NCBI GenBank assembly: GCA_016490735.1
Contig: JAEMWC010001405.1
Span: 12,501-76,500, forward strand
DNA length: 64,000 bases
Origin: Pachyseris speciosa
Taxonomy: Eukaryota > Cnidaria > Anthozoa > Scleractinia > Pachyseridae
Direction: 5' to 3'
How positions within the stretch are numbered: position 1 is the first letter of the stretch; every line of letters starts with the position of its first letter. This document shows positions 1 through 11,062 of this stretch, piece by piece. The position numbers and the translations under genes were made by a program. Below the pieces are notes generated by a model that saw only the letters and a program-made list of their open reading frames with translations, did no database searches and was not told the origin of the DNA.

Positions 1-1058
1 GAGCAAAAAGCACGGAGCAACGAAATTTATTAGTGCACTCAAATTCTTGAACTGTAGGAAAGGTGCTTACAATTGCTGTAAATATTACTAGAGTACACAG
101 AAAACCTACCTATTTTGACCTCGAGCTCTTCATGATAGGAAAAATGGCGACGCTTGTCGGTTATAATGTCATGTACGGTAATTGTGTTGTACCATTTTGG
201 CACGGAAAACCGCTTGTTTAAAATACTTTTTTAAAAACGCTCAGAATTGTCTGATCGAGAATCCACTTTATTTGATTTATGTTCGCAAATACGGAGTTGG
301 ACTTTCTCCCAAAAAAGAAACGCAACGGTATTTCCTGTTTTATCTTCTCTGCACCAGTGGCCAGTTGTAGTCGAACGAGCACACATTTCCATTTGCAGCA
401 TTTATATCTAGATTTGTGACCAGTAATTTTGTGATGCACGCCAGTGCAAGGTCCGGTTGCCTTTTATATGCCTTTCTGTTTCCATTCTTCCCAATAATAA
501 TTTCTTCGACTCCCTCGATCTAGTGTTAAACTCACGGAGTAAAGTACAATTTCAGGATAAAGTCTCTACTCTTACACTTTCTCTAGCTCGGTCGATGTTG
601 GAACTGAGCATTTCGTGTAACTGAGCAATACTATGTACGTGACAAATCTTGACACGGAATAAGCAGACTCAAGGCTTTTTTAACCTGCATCTGGGCTAGT
701 ACAATCCTAGTTTTGTTCTATACTCCCTTTTTTATACTCGGTCCGCTTTTTGTTCCTAGTCCGCAGCCTTCAGTCCTCGTTTTATACCCAGTCCGCAGTC
801 CGGGTCCACAGTCCGGGTCTACAGTCCACAATCCATATCTTACACTAACCGTCCCCAGTTCTCTCCTTGGATGGCTTCCAAAATGGCGGTCTTTAAACGA
901 GCGTTCGTACACCAAAAAGCCAAAACGTCTGCTATACAGGCTAAAGTTTAACGGAAAGGGGTTAATGAAAACGCACCATGCAGTCTGGCTAATGGAGTTC
1001 ACACTGCTTGCTGGGAGAAAAAGATATCCTCGAATGTTGTAGTAAGATATACCCATAA
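1..1058. other. No gene seen; low-information host sequence
   Basis: The open frames on both strands here (for example around 713-1056) are short, overlap each other and show no recognisable domain, so I do not call a gene. Positions about 772-835 hold a short imperfect tandem array built on CAGTCCGGGT. Whether 5' exons of the UBL gene copy A lie further upstream cannot be decided from this window. Confidence 0.5.
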
Positions 1059-1935
1059 GGGGTTTACCTAAAATATGGAATTCGGAATCCGAAATCCGGA
1101 ATCCGGAATACGAAATATGAAATCCGGAATACGGAATCTAAAGAAGTTTGGTAGAAAATTTTGACAAAGGTTGAAGTCGCTTGGGTAATAATATGGTCAA
1201 CAAATTATATGATGACTTAGCCTGAGTTTTGCAGCAATCAAGCCCATGAAGTTTATTCTAGGGCAGCATTTTAATACTTTGGTTTTGCTTTTAATAAACC
1301 GCCTGATTCCTTTAAAGCACACAGCTTTCAATCACACCACAACGATACTAATCAATGTTTTGTGTATTTTGAACATTTTAAATTCAAATCATTTTAATTA
1401 AAAGCACCTTTTCTTATTCTTTTTGACGATGAATAGTGTTAGGCCTGTCCACAAGTTGACGGCAACTTTTTGAACAACTTTCGATTTTCGATCAACCTTT
1501 TTTGATTTCGAGCAACTTTTTTCCCGTTTTTAATGTTTTGTTATTGATTTCAGCTAGATCTTTATAAAACAAGAGCTATTTTTTGCTTATTATTTTAAAC
1601 GCTTCGTGACCAAAAAGCAGAGAAAAATCACTTTGCATATCTTGACTTAATTGCGCGTGGGAACGCTTACGCCTGATTGGCCATTGTCTGTTGCTCCATG
1701 CTGGAATGTTTGGGAACTGTATCGGCGCGTACATTTCAGGTTGTCGAGTGGCCGTCGATAAAACGAGGAACATGGGACATTCCGGAACATCCCGGTACAT
1801 TCCGGAACATCTCCAAAAGACGAAGAAAGATCACTTTAAAAAAAAACTTTAAATATACAGAAAAAAAGAAACTAACACGAAATAAATATAATCCGAGAGA
1901 TTAATTGGAGAAAAAAAGAAGACAAAAAATATTTA

Positions 1936-2475
1936 TATATATGTAAATACCTTCGAAGCCATGAAAGCCGTAGAACAATATACTTAAGGAACCATGCAAA
2001 CACAGTTTGCCACTCAGCTTTCGACACACATCTCTATTGAAAGAAAAACTTTTTTTTTTCCCGAGTCGGAATCGAACCGATGTTCCCCAGTTACTAGTCG
2101 GGCGTGGTAACCACTACACTACCGGAGCAACCACGCTGGCAACGCGGCCACTTTAGAAAGTGAGTAGTATCGCACGTCGGCCATTCCTCGGAACATTTTT
2201 CTTTCGAGACTTTTGTGTGTTTCCTGGCTTCTAAATTCCCTGAACGGGAATTAGAAATATATATATGTAAATACCTTCGAAGCCATGAAAGCCGTAGAAC
2301 AATATACTTAAGGAACCATGCAAGCACAGTTTGCCACTCAGCTTTCGACACACATCTCTATTGAAAGAAAACCTTTTTTTTTTCCCCGGGAAAAAAAAGT
2401 TTTTCTTTCAATAGGGATGTGTGTCGAAAGCTGAGTGGCAAACTGTGTTTGCATAGTTCCTTAAGTATATTATTA
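1936..2475. repeat. SINE-like repeat cluster: two direct copies and one inverted copy
   Basis: A ~115-bp segment (from GTAAATACCTTCGAAGCC to the ATTGAAAGAAAA end) occurs at about 1936-2055, again at about 2257-2375 with only a few differences, and in reverse complement at about 2392-2475. The second and third copies face each other across a short poly-A/T spacer, so 2300-2475 can fold into a hairpin. A tRNA-like region sits between the first two copies. Confidence 0.7.
2060..2130 (-). repeat. tRNA-like head of a SINE
   Basis: On the minus strand the sequence has an A-box-like TAGTGTAGTGGTTACCACG and a B-box GGTTCGATTCC at tRNA-like spacing. It lies inside a multicopy repeat, so I read it as the Pol III promoter head of a SINE rather than a functional tRNA gene. 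Confidence 0.55.
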
Positions 2476-2934
2476 AAAAATATTTATTCCAAAAAAAAAA
2501 AAAGACGTTTATAAATGCCCCACCTGGAAATGATAGCTATGGGGGCTGGGTGAGGATTGTTTTAGCGCTTTCGTTTGCTTACAGCATTTTCACCCTCATA
2601 CAGTTGTACCGTCTTCTTTCATTTCTCTTTTTTTTCGAAAAAACCTAAGTCAGTATGGTGCCCAATATACCTTGAAACTTTTATACAGGAACCTTGAGCA
2701 CGCAAAATCCGCTGCTCTTCACTTCTGATTGGTTAAGGATATCTACAACAACTGAGGACTCGGTCAGGCCTACTTTTACAGTAGGCGATAAACGTGGTCA
2801 ATCTGCTCCAAGAAAGATTTTCTTCCCAATAGCAATGCTTCTCACTCCGTTTTTGCAGCGAGGGCTGCACTGCATGGGCCTGTTTGTTTCTTAAGGTTAA
2901 ACTAGTGTAAAATCTCGCGGATCAGCTCTTTAAG

Positions 2935-3267
2935 TTGCATTTAATGATCCTGCATACGGTCTTTCTTAATAGTTATCCTTATATCCCTCCACATCGACTC
3001 AACTGGAAAGAACAAACTAAGTCCCAGACTAAGACTTCACTCCTGTCACCTACCTCCCCCTGTAAGACATCTATCGTCTTCGTGGTCAGTGCTTATAGCT
3101 TAAGATCTTCGATTGCGCCTGTCCTTTCTATTCCGAGAGAGTCGGGAACTTTTCAGCACTCGGCAGCAACTACTTTTAATAAGCTCCCTGTAGCTATTAG
3201 AAACATAACTGAGTATAACTCCTTTTGTCGTAGTGTGAAGAGACATCTTTCGTGTGGGGAACTTTGA
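2935..3267 (+). pseudogene. 3'-terminal fragment of a non-LTR retrotransposon reverse transcriptase
   Basis: The 110-codon frame ends in a segment of the type 'LRSS..P.VL.IPRESGTFQHSAATTFNKLP..IRN...YNSFCRSVKRHL'. This resembles the extreme C-terminus of CR1/L2-like LINE reverse transcriptases. No polymerase core (YADD) is present, so this is a 5'-truncated copy. The ~300 bp after it is AT-rich, carries the phrase GAAATGCTGTTAATAAAGTC and ends in a run of ATT triplets, which fits the 3' UTR and microsatellite tail of such elements. The family assignment is from memory of the pattern. Confidence 0.5.
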
Positions 3268-3514
3268 GCAGTGACACAATTATAAATTGTACATATACTA
3301 TTCTTAATTTTTTAATTTTATTTATTTATTATTATTATTATTGTTATTATTATTTATTATTTTTTAGGCAATTTTTTGTTATCATTTATCACTGTAAATA
3401 TTAACTACTTAGCGTTTTTAACAGAGTTTTTCCTAGGTTTGTTTTAATTGTAATTAACTTTAGTTAAGTATTAACGGATGAAGAGCCACCTAGTGGAAAT
3501 GCTGTTAATAAAGT

Positions 3515-3546
<32 letters not shown>

Positions 3547-3562
3547 TTATTATTATTATTTG
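3268..3562 (+). repeat. LINE 3' UTR and (ATT)n tail
   Basis: AT-rich sequence after the LINE coding fragment, with an internal TTATTATTATT stretch near 3330-3360. It ends in AATAAAGTC followed by repeated ATT units (3515-3562). Confidence 0.55.
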
Positions 3563-3783
3563 GTTCTTTTAACCCTCTTATTAATTATCAATTCCAGTTT
3601 CAAGATTCCGTATTCCGGATTCTGGATTCTGTATTCCGGATTCCAGATTCCGGATTCCGCATTCCGGATTCCGGATTCCATGTTTTAGGTAAACCCCTCG
3701 TAAGAGCCAAACTTTCAAGGTCAACGATACAAAGGACCAATGGGAGTCGTGTTTGGCGTGTCTATTTTATTCACCATCAAAGT

Positions 3784-3904
3784 GGTAAGAAATAGCTGTT
3801 TCGGTCTTTGAGAAAAAAGTAGGAAAAGATAGCTGTTTCGGTGTCTCGTTTCGCTGTTTCGGTGTTTCGGTGTTTCGTTTCGCTGTTTCGTGGTTTAGTA
3901 ATGC
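3784..3904 (+). repeat. Short tandem array of GCTGTTTCGGTGTTTCG-type units
   Basis: Irregular direct repeats of GTTTCGGTGTTTCG and CGTTTCGCTGTTTCGG occupy the last ~120 bp before homology to copy B begins. The array marks the upstream breakpoint of the copy A paralogy. Confidence 0.55.
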
Positions 3905-4658
3905 CCGGTTTTAAGGGTGTTTGATTTCGCGCGCTTCGTTTGTCAGTTTTAAAACCTTGGGCCCTTGTTTCATTTTTCCTGTAAACCAGTCGGTTTGTTA
4001 CTTTTTGTGGGCCTTTTTTTTTTATAATATCTATGTTGTGATGAGCTAGGCGTGGCTAGTTTCAGGTAATTAGATGGAGAAGATTTTTGTTCCATTGTGA
4101 TAGAATACCATTTTGCTTATCGTTTCATACCGTCCAAATTTGCGGAACCTTTCCTTATGGTACAAGCTTTCTAATTTTTCGAGTAAATTATCTATTACAG
4201 ACGAGCGTTGTCCTTGTAAATGTAAATGTAAATGCTTTGTTTATAGTGGAAATGCACTTAGCTGCTCTAGCTAGTTCACAGGCATTCTACTGAAATAACT
4301 TGAAATAAATAACTCAAATAAACGTAACAGGTGACATTCCTTCTAGAATAGAATTTTACTTCCAGTTTACTGATTGTGTGCATGTGAATGATGGCGCGAA
4401 AATTTCATCAGATGGAAGAATTTGGTGGGTTGGTCCTCAGCTTTTGTGCGGTATTTAGGGGCACAACTCTATCAAATGTAATTTTAATCCCTCATTCAGG
4501 TGTGCATTCCAGCTCTTCCTACATCACTTGTTGAATTAAATTCGATGTTGAATTTAGTTGATTGATTACTTCGTTATTTATTTATTTATTTATTTTGAAT
4601 TATTGCTTCAAATTCAATTCAAGCTTTTCTTTCTTTTCTTCACCCCGACGTCTTACAG
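3905..4658 (+). other. Intron of UBL gene copy A, paralogous to the copy B intron; carries the Polinton 1 empty site
   Basis: Sequence from about 3,915 aligns by eye with 25,540-26,315 and continues at 40,156-40,379. Shared phrases include GTAAACCAGTCGGTTTGTTAC, the repeated TGTAAATGTAAATG, GGCGCGAAAATTTCATCAGAT and TATCAAATGTAATTTTA. The hexamer ATTTAG occurs once here (4453-4458); in copy B it is duplicated on both sides of Polinton 1. This is therefore the uninterrupted paralogous target. No coding potential is seen in the segment. Confidence 0.75.
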
Positions 4659-5007
4659 AAGTTGACGAACCACTCAGGCATGTCCTGCACTTTTCTTTCT
4701 CTTTTTCGCTCAAAATTCGTGGAGCTTTGGCAGCGCTTCTTCCTAAACAGCCGGAGCTAGTTGGAAGAGCGACAAGAAGCGCATTGGAAGCACCCGGGAT
4801 TCAGCTCCAGAGTATTTCAGTTGGTTCGGTTATCGTCACCCTAGGGTGCAGTTCAAGACTGAGATTTCTGACGTTTTTGTTGGAATTTGAGAAACAAGAG
4901 GTGCAAGAGAGATTGAAAGAGGAGCTAAGAAGCATTGGATTCAAAGAGGAATTGAACGCATCCATTACAAATAGGGTAGAAGTTGAGGAAACATTTGATG
5001 AGATAAG
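4659..5007 (+). CDS. Copy A exon, 349 nt: conserved host domain of the UBL gene
   Basis: This is a host exon of 349 nt. It has a CTTACAG acceptor just before 4659 and a donor at AAG|GTAGAT (5008). It enters in phase 1 (two leading bases) and leaves in phase 2. Its second half reads SISVGSVIVTLGCSSRLRF...LKEELRSIGFKEEL, a helix-rich segment with the same spacing as a segment in the exon at 23,397-23,948 (IVTLECRSLLLVDQL...). I believe this module recurs in cnidarian multidomain proteins, but I cannot name its function. The copy B counterpart (40,380-40,728) has the same length and a canonical GTAAAT donor, so GTAGAT here is a slightly weaker site. Frame and splice signals are intact. Confidence 0.65.
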
Positions 5008-5875
5008 GTAGATGGTAATGAAATATAATTTATATGGGCAGTTGATTCTCAAGACTGAAAAACGCCAATCTGTTAGTTTAACGAGACGCATTTTCATGTC
5101 ACCTCGCAGACAAGACCAGTTGATCTGTTCGAGGACACGCTCGTGACGTAACGATATGCTGTTTGATATCATCCATCAAATCACACAGGACCACACAATA
5201 ACTAGGGAGTAACTGAACTTTATTTATCTGGCTTACAGATCGTCATAATTTAGGGTAAAAAGATCCAAAATTACGAATTTCATGAAGTATATTTCCTGGA
5301 TGGCTGGACTCAAAGCGAAATAAACCGTTGCAAATTACGGTAAATGTGCGAGATCTAATTGCGTATCGTTACGTCACACAGACAGATTGGTCTGCTTATG
5401 GTTACCCAGGCAGGCTTATTGGATACGCAACAGGTGGAGACGGAAACTTTAGAAAACAGTGAAACATTAAAGACCTGTCTATATGGGTTTATTACCGCAT
5501 CCGGAACACGTGCCAGACAAGACGCGGATTGAGGGAATTCAGAAAGAGGGCAACAGGAAGCAGACAACTGCAACAACCTTGGTGGAATGCAATTCATCAG
5601 TCCCGCTCTTCTCCGCTACTATGAAATTGGTTCATGAGAATAGGAAGTTATTTCGTTCTTCTATGTTATGTTTGAGGTCATGTTTACGCTAACGCTAGTA
5701 TCCATCCCCATTCTTAGCGGAGTCATGTGAAATCGAGCCTCTATCGTTACTCCCATACTTCGTTGAAATATGGCAAAGCCAGTAAGGGAATCACGACAGA
5801 ACTGTATTCACAAACTCAAAGCGAAATTTTGTTCTTGTTTAATTTATTTTTCTCATATTTTTTTCTTTTCTGAAG
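5008..5875 (+). other. Intron of UBL gene copy A
   Basis: The first ~70 bp and the last ~200 bp align with copy B (40,729-40,812 and about 41,947-42,145). The middle part (about 5,085-5,680) has no counterpart there, where SINEs occupy the equivalent place. No gene is seen. Confidence 0.6.
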
Positions 5876-5925
5876 ATCGTCTTTCTACACAACTGAGAAA
5901 GAAAGTGAACTTGTTGAAGCATTCG
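5876..5925 (+). CDS. Copy A 50-nt micro-exon of the UBL gene
   Basis: The micro-exon lies between a pyrimidine-rich acceptor (TTTTCTGAAG|A) and a strong donor (CG|GTGAGT). It encodes about 16 residues rich in Ser and Glu (SSFYTTEKESELVEAF). It starts in phase 2 and ends in phase 1, which exactly bridges the 349-nt exon before it and the UBL exon at 8361. The copy B counterpart at 42,146-42,195 has the same length and differs by one base (TTC/TTT), strong evidence that this is a real exon. Its role is unknown. Confidence 0.65.
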
Positions 5926-7894
5926 GTGAGTATTTTCAATTTCTTTTCCTTTTCCAAGAAAACAGCAACCGTAAACACTGTTCAGAGTGAACTGCAGTAA
6001 GCGTTCGTGAATTAATCTGGGAAAGTAATTAACCGCTGCATGGTAGACCTTAATTCACATTTTGCCTTAAAATCAATCTCACGTGTTGAACAATGCAAAA
6101 GCAATAATACCGCTCGTTTTTATAACATTCGTGACCAGTCAGATGGAACTATTTTGTACACAGCGTGTCGAGGGGCACATCATTGTCTCTGCATTTGGTT
6201 CAAGTTTAAAAACAAAACTGGTTTAAATGCAGCTCGCGAAGTTGACAAGTAGTTCGTTTGTATATTGTAAAAAAGAAACAAAAAACAAAGCAAAATTTTT
6301 TATTACAGTTTATAATCTGCTGTTCAGATCTACAACGAGTGAAACGCACTTTGTTTCAGAAAAGAGTAATATTTCTAGTATATCAGGCAACATATTTAAC
6401 AATTATCCTGTGAAATCGCGGGGAATATATCGTGATAGTCAGCCGAGGAGGCCGAGAGTCGAGTTGGCTAAAATCAGGGGATATTCTGATTCTTTCAAAT
6501 CTTAAACACGTGGTTTTCTTCTTAAAATAGTTTTTGTACAGAACTCAAACAACTGCAGTGAAACTCTGTTATTTAATAAAGAATAGCAAACAGTGTTATG
6601 TGCGCGAGTGTATGTTCGTTTAAAAACAAACCTACTGGGTCGTATGAAGTTGTTTTTGTAAGAGGGAATAGGAGAGACCAATTACAAAATTTTATGTCCT
6701 TAAGTCTAACGGGGTGGGGTTGGGGGTGGGCTTATTAGAGAGGAGGGAGAACTTAATAGAGCTTTAACGGTAATTTGAGCATTTGATCCTCTAAACTCGG
6801 TTTCTTTGCTGGTGTTTATGTTAGTTTCTGATAAGCACCAAAGTTTTTCTTAAATTTTGTACCGCTGTGCGGTAGGCTTACAGGCGAAGCAATCGTAGTA
6901 TGCGAGACCCCACGCCTCACATACTACGGCTGGGTTGCCTGTAGTTAGCTCAGTTGATGGAGGTTTTGACTGCTGAGTGGAAGGTCGTGATTGTTGCGTT
7001 CGCAGAACGCAGTTCTAATCCAGACTGAATTGAGATTTTTTGGGACAACCGGTCGATCTTGAAAGAGCTGCCCCTGCAATCTGCAAGCAATAAGCGGGGG
7101 CCATCACGAATGACATCATCGCCAAGCATGCGTTCTCAGGGTTACCCCAACAAGACGAAAGTGATGTGTAAAATGTCTTAAATGAGCTGCTACGGCCTGG
7201 AAATGGCGAAAGCAAAAATGGCGGCGATACAACTACAATGAGTGGACAATTCATCAGCTAAAGCGGAATTAAATCGACGAAATCTTTCGAAAACAAGACC
7301 TGTTTGATCGAGTAGTTGAACAGGATGAAAGTAGGGTTCTTTGTGGCGAGGAGTGGCGACTGAAGTGGATAATCTGCCACCTCTCAAGAAACGACCTCGA
7401 CTGAAATTTGTTATATCAGGATAAACAAATGTCTGAGTAATATTTTGTACACTTTTTTACACCACAGATCGGCCATTTCGTCACTGAAACAAACAAATAT
7501 GTCATCCGAAGGAACATACCATGTTGGGTCGGAAGAAGTCCTGAGGAGCTGAAGAAATTTCTGGGGATTACTGTCTGGATAAAGCTCAAACAATTGCCGA
7601 TTTCTACAATAATTTGTTCGTTGCTGCTACAACTATTTTCAGAAATCATGTTTTAATATTGTGTTAGTCAAAGTTGATAATTTTGAGACTTTTCAAGATG
7701 CTGTAAATGTGCGTTTAGTGTTCAAAGATCATCATGGACCACATGGCGCTCCATATGGTGGTTGTAGGTTAACCTACCAATACTCGAACGCACTATCTAA
7801 TCTACGATTACTACTAGTTTTAGTATCTACTTTGTATGAAATTAATTTTGTCCATTAGTAGCAATTGAGTGATGACGGTCATTAATGCAAGTGC

Positions 7895-8045
7895 GGCCGC
7901 AACACTACTAGAACAGAGACCTGAAAAAAATTCAGGCTCTGAGCGGGATTCGAACCCACGACCTCTGCGATGCCGGTGCAGTGCTCTCCCAACTGAGCTA
8001 TCAAAGCCACATGAGAGCGGTCGTATGCGGGTTAGCCCTTTATAT
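7895..8045 (-). repeat. tRNA(Ala)-like SINE
   Basis: The minus strand shows a nearly complete cloverleaf: acceptor-like GGCTTTG pairing with CAGAGCC, D-arm GCTCAGTTGGGAGAGC, anticodon loop with GGC, and T-arm GTGGGTTCGAATCCCGC. Position 33 is C instead of the invariant U. A GCCTGAATTTTTTTCAGG-type flank follows, shared with other SINE copies near 17.7 kb and 41.2 kb. I therefore call a tRNA-derived SINE, not a functional tRNA. Confidence 0.65.
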
Positions 8046-8152
8046 GTGGACATTATACTTGGCCCAAGTATAGTAAAGAATGAAATAGGTAATCGTGCTC
8101 AGGGCTCCTGTTAATAGCAGCATCTGAAGGTGTTACCCTGAACCTAAAATTA

Positions 8153-8171
8153 GGGGGGGGGGGGGGGGGGG
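8153..8171 (+). repeat. Poly-G tract, 19 bases
   Basis: Nineteen consecutive G residues on the plus strand, inside the copy A intron. The length is likely polymorphic or uncertain in assembly. Confidence 0.9.
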
Positions 8172-8360
8172 AAGGCTGATGAGGACTGCATCCTCATCAG
8201 CTATCACGCGATAGAACTCTCTAGCTCGTAATCTATTTGTTAAATAGTAAGAGAAGATTTTCACGTATAGTACCCTTTATCTCATTAGGAATACGAATTG
8301 ATGCGAAAGCATTTCGATTCTCGTATCAAAAATTTTGTTAAGGGTGATAATTTCTTTCAG

Positions 8361-8656
8361 CGGTGTATCTACCACAAGAAAAGACGAAATTTAACGTGGA
8401 AATGCCAACGGGAAAAAAGATCATTTTGGAGTCAAAGTCAAGCGATACCATCAAGATGGTAATAGACCAAATTGAAGCCACAGAAGGAATTCCATCCCAC
8501 AAACAAATTCTTGAATTTGATGGGGGAAGAATGGAAAACAGCCGCCGCTTGAGTTTCTACAACATCCAACCGAAATCAACCGTAGCGTTGATCAAAAATG
8601 GTATGAAAATTTTCGTTAAAGTAATGAATAGTCAAAACGTAAGAACGATTACATAA
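8361..8656 (+). pseudogene. Copy A ubiquitin-like domain exon with premature stop
   Basis: The acceptor TTTCTTTCAG ends at 8360. The exon enters in phase 1, which fits the upstream micro-exon. It encodes one ubiquitin-like domain (about residues 7-77: FNVEMPTGKKIILESKSSD..., DQIEATEGIPSHKQILEFDG..., YNIQPKSTVALI), with the ubiquitin-type Lys-X-Gln-Ile-Glu and Gly-Ile-Pro elements. A second UBL starts at once (MKIFVKVMNSQNVRTIT) but meets TAA at 8654-8656. After the stop the same frame continues with UBL-like sequence (SVDPSDSVKMLKVKIQE) and then loses similarity. It ends without a Gly-Gly tail. I read this as a decaying exon. Ubiquitin-like folds usually act in protein-protein contact; no more specific function can be given. 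Confidence 0.6.
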
Positions 8657-10970
8657 TCCGTCGATCCAAGTGATTCTGTAAAGATGTTGAAGGTCAAAAT
8701 TCAAGAACGCGTAACTGAACTACGTTTCTTTAGTTATCACAGGAGGCCCAGAAAGGGACAAAAACGAAAATTAGAGGTTATTTATAGTTGATTATCACTG
8801 AACAACCAGTCAATTGACAACTGATAAATGGCCCAAACTTTAACTGATAGCTGAGGAATGGACTAAATTTTACCTGAAATCTGACATACAGATTCCACAA
8901 AGAACAAATTCTGACAACGGAATACCCTTGGTAGAGGTGATGTAAGACCAGCGTCCAGAATGGTCTGAACCGAGCGTGGAAACCTGAGTTCAGATGCCAT
9001 ATCACAGGGCTTGGCGGTCCGTGCACGATTTTCCAGCCCATACTTTCCCAAAAGAACGCTCATTCTGTGTATTCCGAGTAAACTGTTTTCTACTGATTCT
9101 ACTGTCGAGGGCAGAATGAACGGAATCCGTTTTTTTCTAAACCAGAATCGATCCCAAACGAATAAGAATACCGTTTATTTTGTGCATTCCTATCCCGGAG
9201 TCAGTCCCAAAAGAATACGCCCTCAATTAATGTCGGATAATGAGGCCTCAAGCTTAGGTGACGAGACCAAAAGGTAATGTGGGTAGCTGTAAATCTTTTC
9301 ACTTCTGCTCAGTAGAACTGGTACACATTGAAAAGAATGTATATAGTGTTTCTTTTCGGAGACCGGGGAATTAGAAATTTGATGTTCTCGAAAGTAGCAT
9401 AAACCAGCTAAGATCAATAACGCTTTACTTCTCCTCTAGTTCTAAAATGGAAAATTGAAATTTAAGTAATCTTGAAGTGATCCCCAAATTAAACATTGCA
9501 TCTATCGTGTAGGGTTTTATAGTCATATCCTGGGCGTATTCCTTGAGGATGTTTTGTTTTTCGTAAGTAAGAGGTTATAAGTCAATGCCATGTTAGTAAA
9601 AGTTCGCCTGTGGGAAAAACGAGACTGGTATAGGAATGGTGGAGATATTCAAGCAGAAAATGGTTGAAAAATGATTTCAAGGATGATCTAACGCGGAATT
9701 TGTTAAGTAAAAGAAAGAACTGCGCGATCAGGAGAAACAGGTTTTGAGGACAAACAATATGCAAAGGTTTTATTTGAGGACAGCCCTGGTTGCTTGCTTG
9801 ACTAATGTTATTAAGTTGTACTTAGACGTCCGTAACGCACATGGACAAGGAAAAATTACCAAATATGCCCAGTTAAAAAGCCAGAGCGTAGTGCCATTTC
9901 AAAACTGCCTACGATAGTGTAATATTTGTTGAGATGTTCGTTGTGCAGTGAATCATTATTTCTGAATAAATCAACTTTAAAAAATGATTGTGATGGCTGT
10001 AAATGAACGGAATATTCGTTTATTCTGCTGACGGTAGCGGAATAGACAGAGTACTGTTTACTCGGAATATGTATTGTTTTGGGAAATTTACGCGGGAATT
10101 GTCCGCAGTCCGCCATGCCCATTACGTGACACTAGTAGTCAGTTCAGACTATTTTGCGCACTGGTTTCAGATCATCCCCACTAAAAGTATTCCATTTTCA
10201 GAATGTGTATTCTTTTAGAGAACTATTCTCCACTTGTGCTCCTACAGAATCTTTTGAAAGGAACGCGCCCTAACTGCACACCAACCCTGTTATGTGCTTC
10301 AATTGAGTATACTCATATGGTTTTCGTTTTTGCTTTCTCCACTGTTCAAAAAAGTAACTGAGGAAACCACTGACTTTCACCGAAAAGTAGTCATATCTCA
10401 ATGCCTTGTTATTAGTAAAAGTTCCCTCTTCAGAAAAATGACACTGATATAGGAACAGTGGTGATATTCAACCAGAAAATTGTTGAAAAATGGATTTTCA
10501 AGGATCTTAGTGAAGTTTGTCAAGTAAAGAGAACTCCTTTATGCCTATAGCTTATAATGCCCTCGCAGAAATCTAGTAAAACAAGCGTTCAATTAAAAAT
10601 AAAAGGCCTCGATGAGGACACGTGGCTATAGGTTATGAAAACACACAAGGAGAAGGAAAAAAATCGGCAAAATGTGAATTTTCCATCTGACATCTCCAGA
10701 TAAGGCCAGTACATAGTATTGCAATCACTCAATTATAAAAACAAAGAATATATATTTCCAACTTGTAATAATTTATGATTAAAAAAGTCTCAACTTCTTG
10801 TAAACAAGCCGTAAAAATCTCGAGCAAAAACTGATCTTTCAAATTGGCACTCTTAATCCCCACGGTGTCAACGAGCGCTTTTCATTCAATTAATTTATTC
10901 AGGTTTTTCACGTTACCATGTTACCACCAATAGCGTAGCTCCATTTCCTGTATATAAACCATACACAACC
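8657..10970. other. No gene seen; contains copies of a dispersed ~150-bp repeat
   Basis: Remnant UBL-like coding sequence runs to about 8,720. Beyond that no credible gene is seen. A repeat beginning CTTCTCCTCTAGTTCTAAAATGG and including TATAGTCATATCCTGGGCGTA lies at about 9,425-9,560; related sequence lies near 10,385-10,520. AAGAATAC/GGAATATTCG-type inverted phrases occur at 9,040-9,220 and 10,000-10,210, suggesting another small repeat with inverted ends. Confidence 0.45.
9425..9560 (+). repeat. Copy of a dispersed ~150-bp repeat (unit 1)
   Basis: Shares TTCTAAAATGGAAAATTGA, CCCAAATTAAACATTGCATC and TTTTATAGTCATATCC with copies at about 14,340-14,460, 17,410-17,500, 21,710-21,780 and 21,985-22,130. 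The copies differ by scattered substitutions and appear in one orientation. Origin unknown. Confidence 0.65.
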
Positions 10971-10977
10971 CACAATT

Positions 10978-11031
10978 CCTCGATTCGCTCCGACGAAGGG
11001 CTAACGCTCGAAACGTCAGCTAATCGAATCC

Positions 11032-11060
<29 letters not shown>
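10978..11060 (+). repeat. Short conserved repeat with GCTCGAAACGTCAGC core
   Basis: The segment contains CGACGAAGGGCTAACGCTCG followed by AAACGTCAGC. This resembles terminal sequences of Penelope-like or other retroelements in marine invertebrates, and loosely a hammerhead-ribozyme core (CYGANGA ... GAAA). The stem pairing is imperfect, so I claim only a repeat-like motif. Confidence 0.3.

Positions 11061-11062
<2 letters not shown>

Larger units (their letters stand above)
1059..3697. mobile_element. Element bounded by inverted GGGGTTTACCTAAAA termini with GGAATCC arrays
   Basis: The left end GGGGTTTACCTAAAATATGG (1059) is inverted at the right end (to 3697). Both ends continue inward into arrays of GGAATCC/GGATTCC-type heptamers (1078-1140 and 3603-3680). 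This is the layout of a DNA transposon with subterminal repeats, or of two inverted copies of one repeat. No target-site duplication is obvious and no transposase is visible inside. The interior holds a tRNA-like SINE cluster and a LINE 3' end, so the unit is composite. Confidence 0.5.
5926..8360 (+). other. Intron of UBL gene copy A
   Basis: About 5,926-6,940 aligns with 42,196-43,456 of copy B, including the phrase CACTTTGTTTCAG / CACTTGTTGGG and the inverted pair around CTCACATACTAC. Copy B is then interrupted by Polinton 2. The rest (6,940-8,360) holds a SINE (about 7,895-8,045) and a 19-base poly-G tract (8153-8171). Its last part, near 8,240-8,284, matches the last ~50 bases of the window. 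No gene is seen. Confidence 0.55.

Noticed and set aside
713..1056. Overlapping open frames on both strands
   Set aside because: Complementary overlap, no domain, sequence built on short AGTCCGGGTC repeats; a chance pair.
7938..8010. Functional tRNA-Ala gene on the minus strand
   Set aside because: Cloverleaf is almost complete, but position 33 is C, the anticodon stem has a mismatch and the sequence belongs to a multicopy SINE.
10978..11040. Hammerhead ribozyme
   Set aside because: Core-like CGACGA and GAAAC are present, but stem II does not pair properly by eye; left as a repeat motif for a covariance search.
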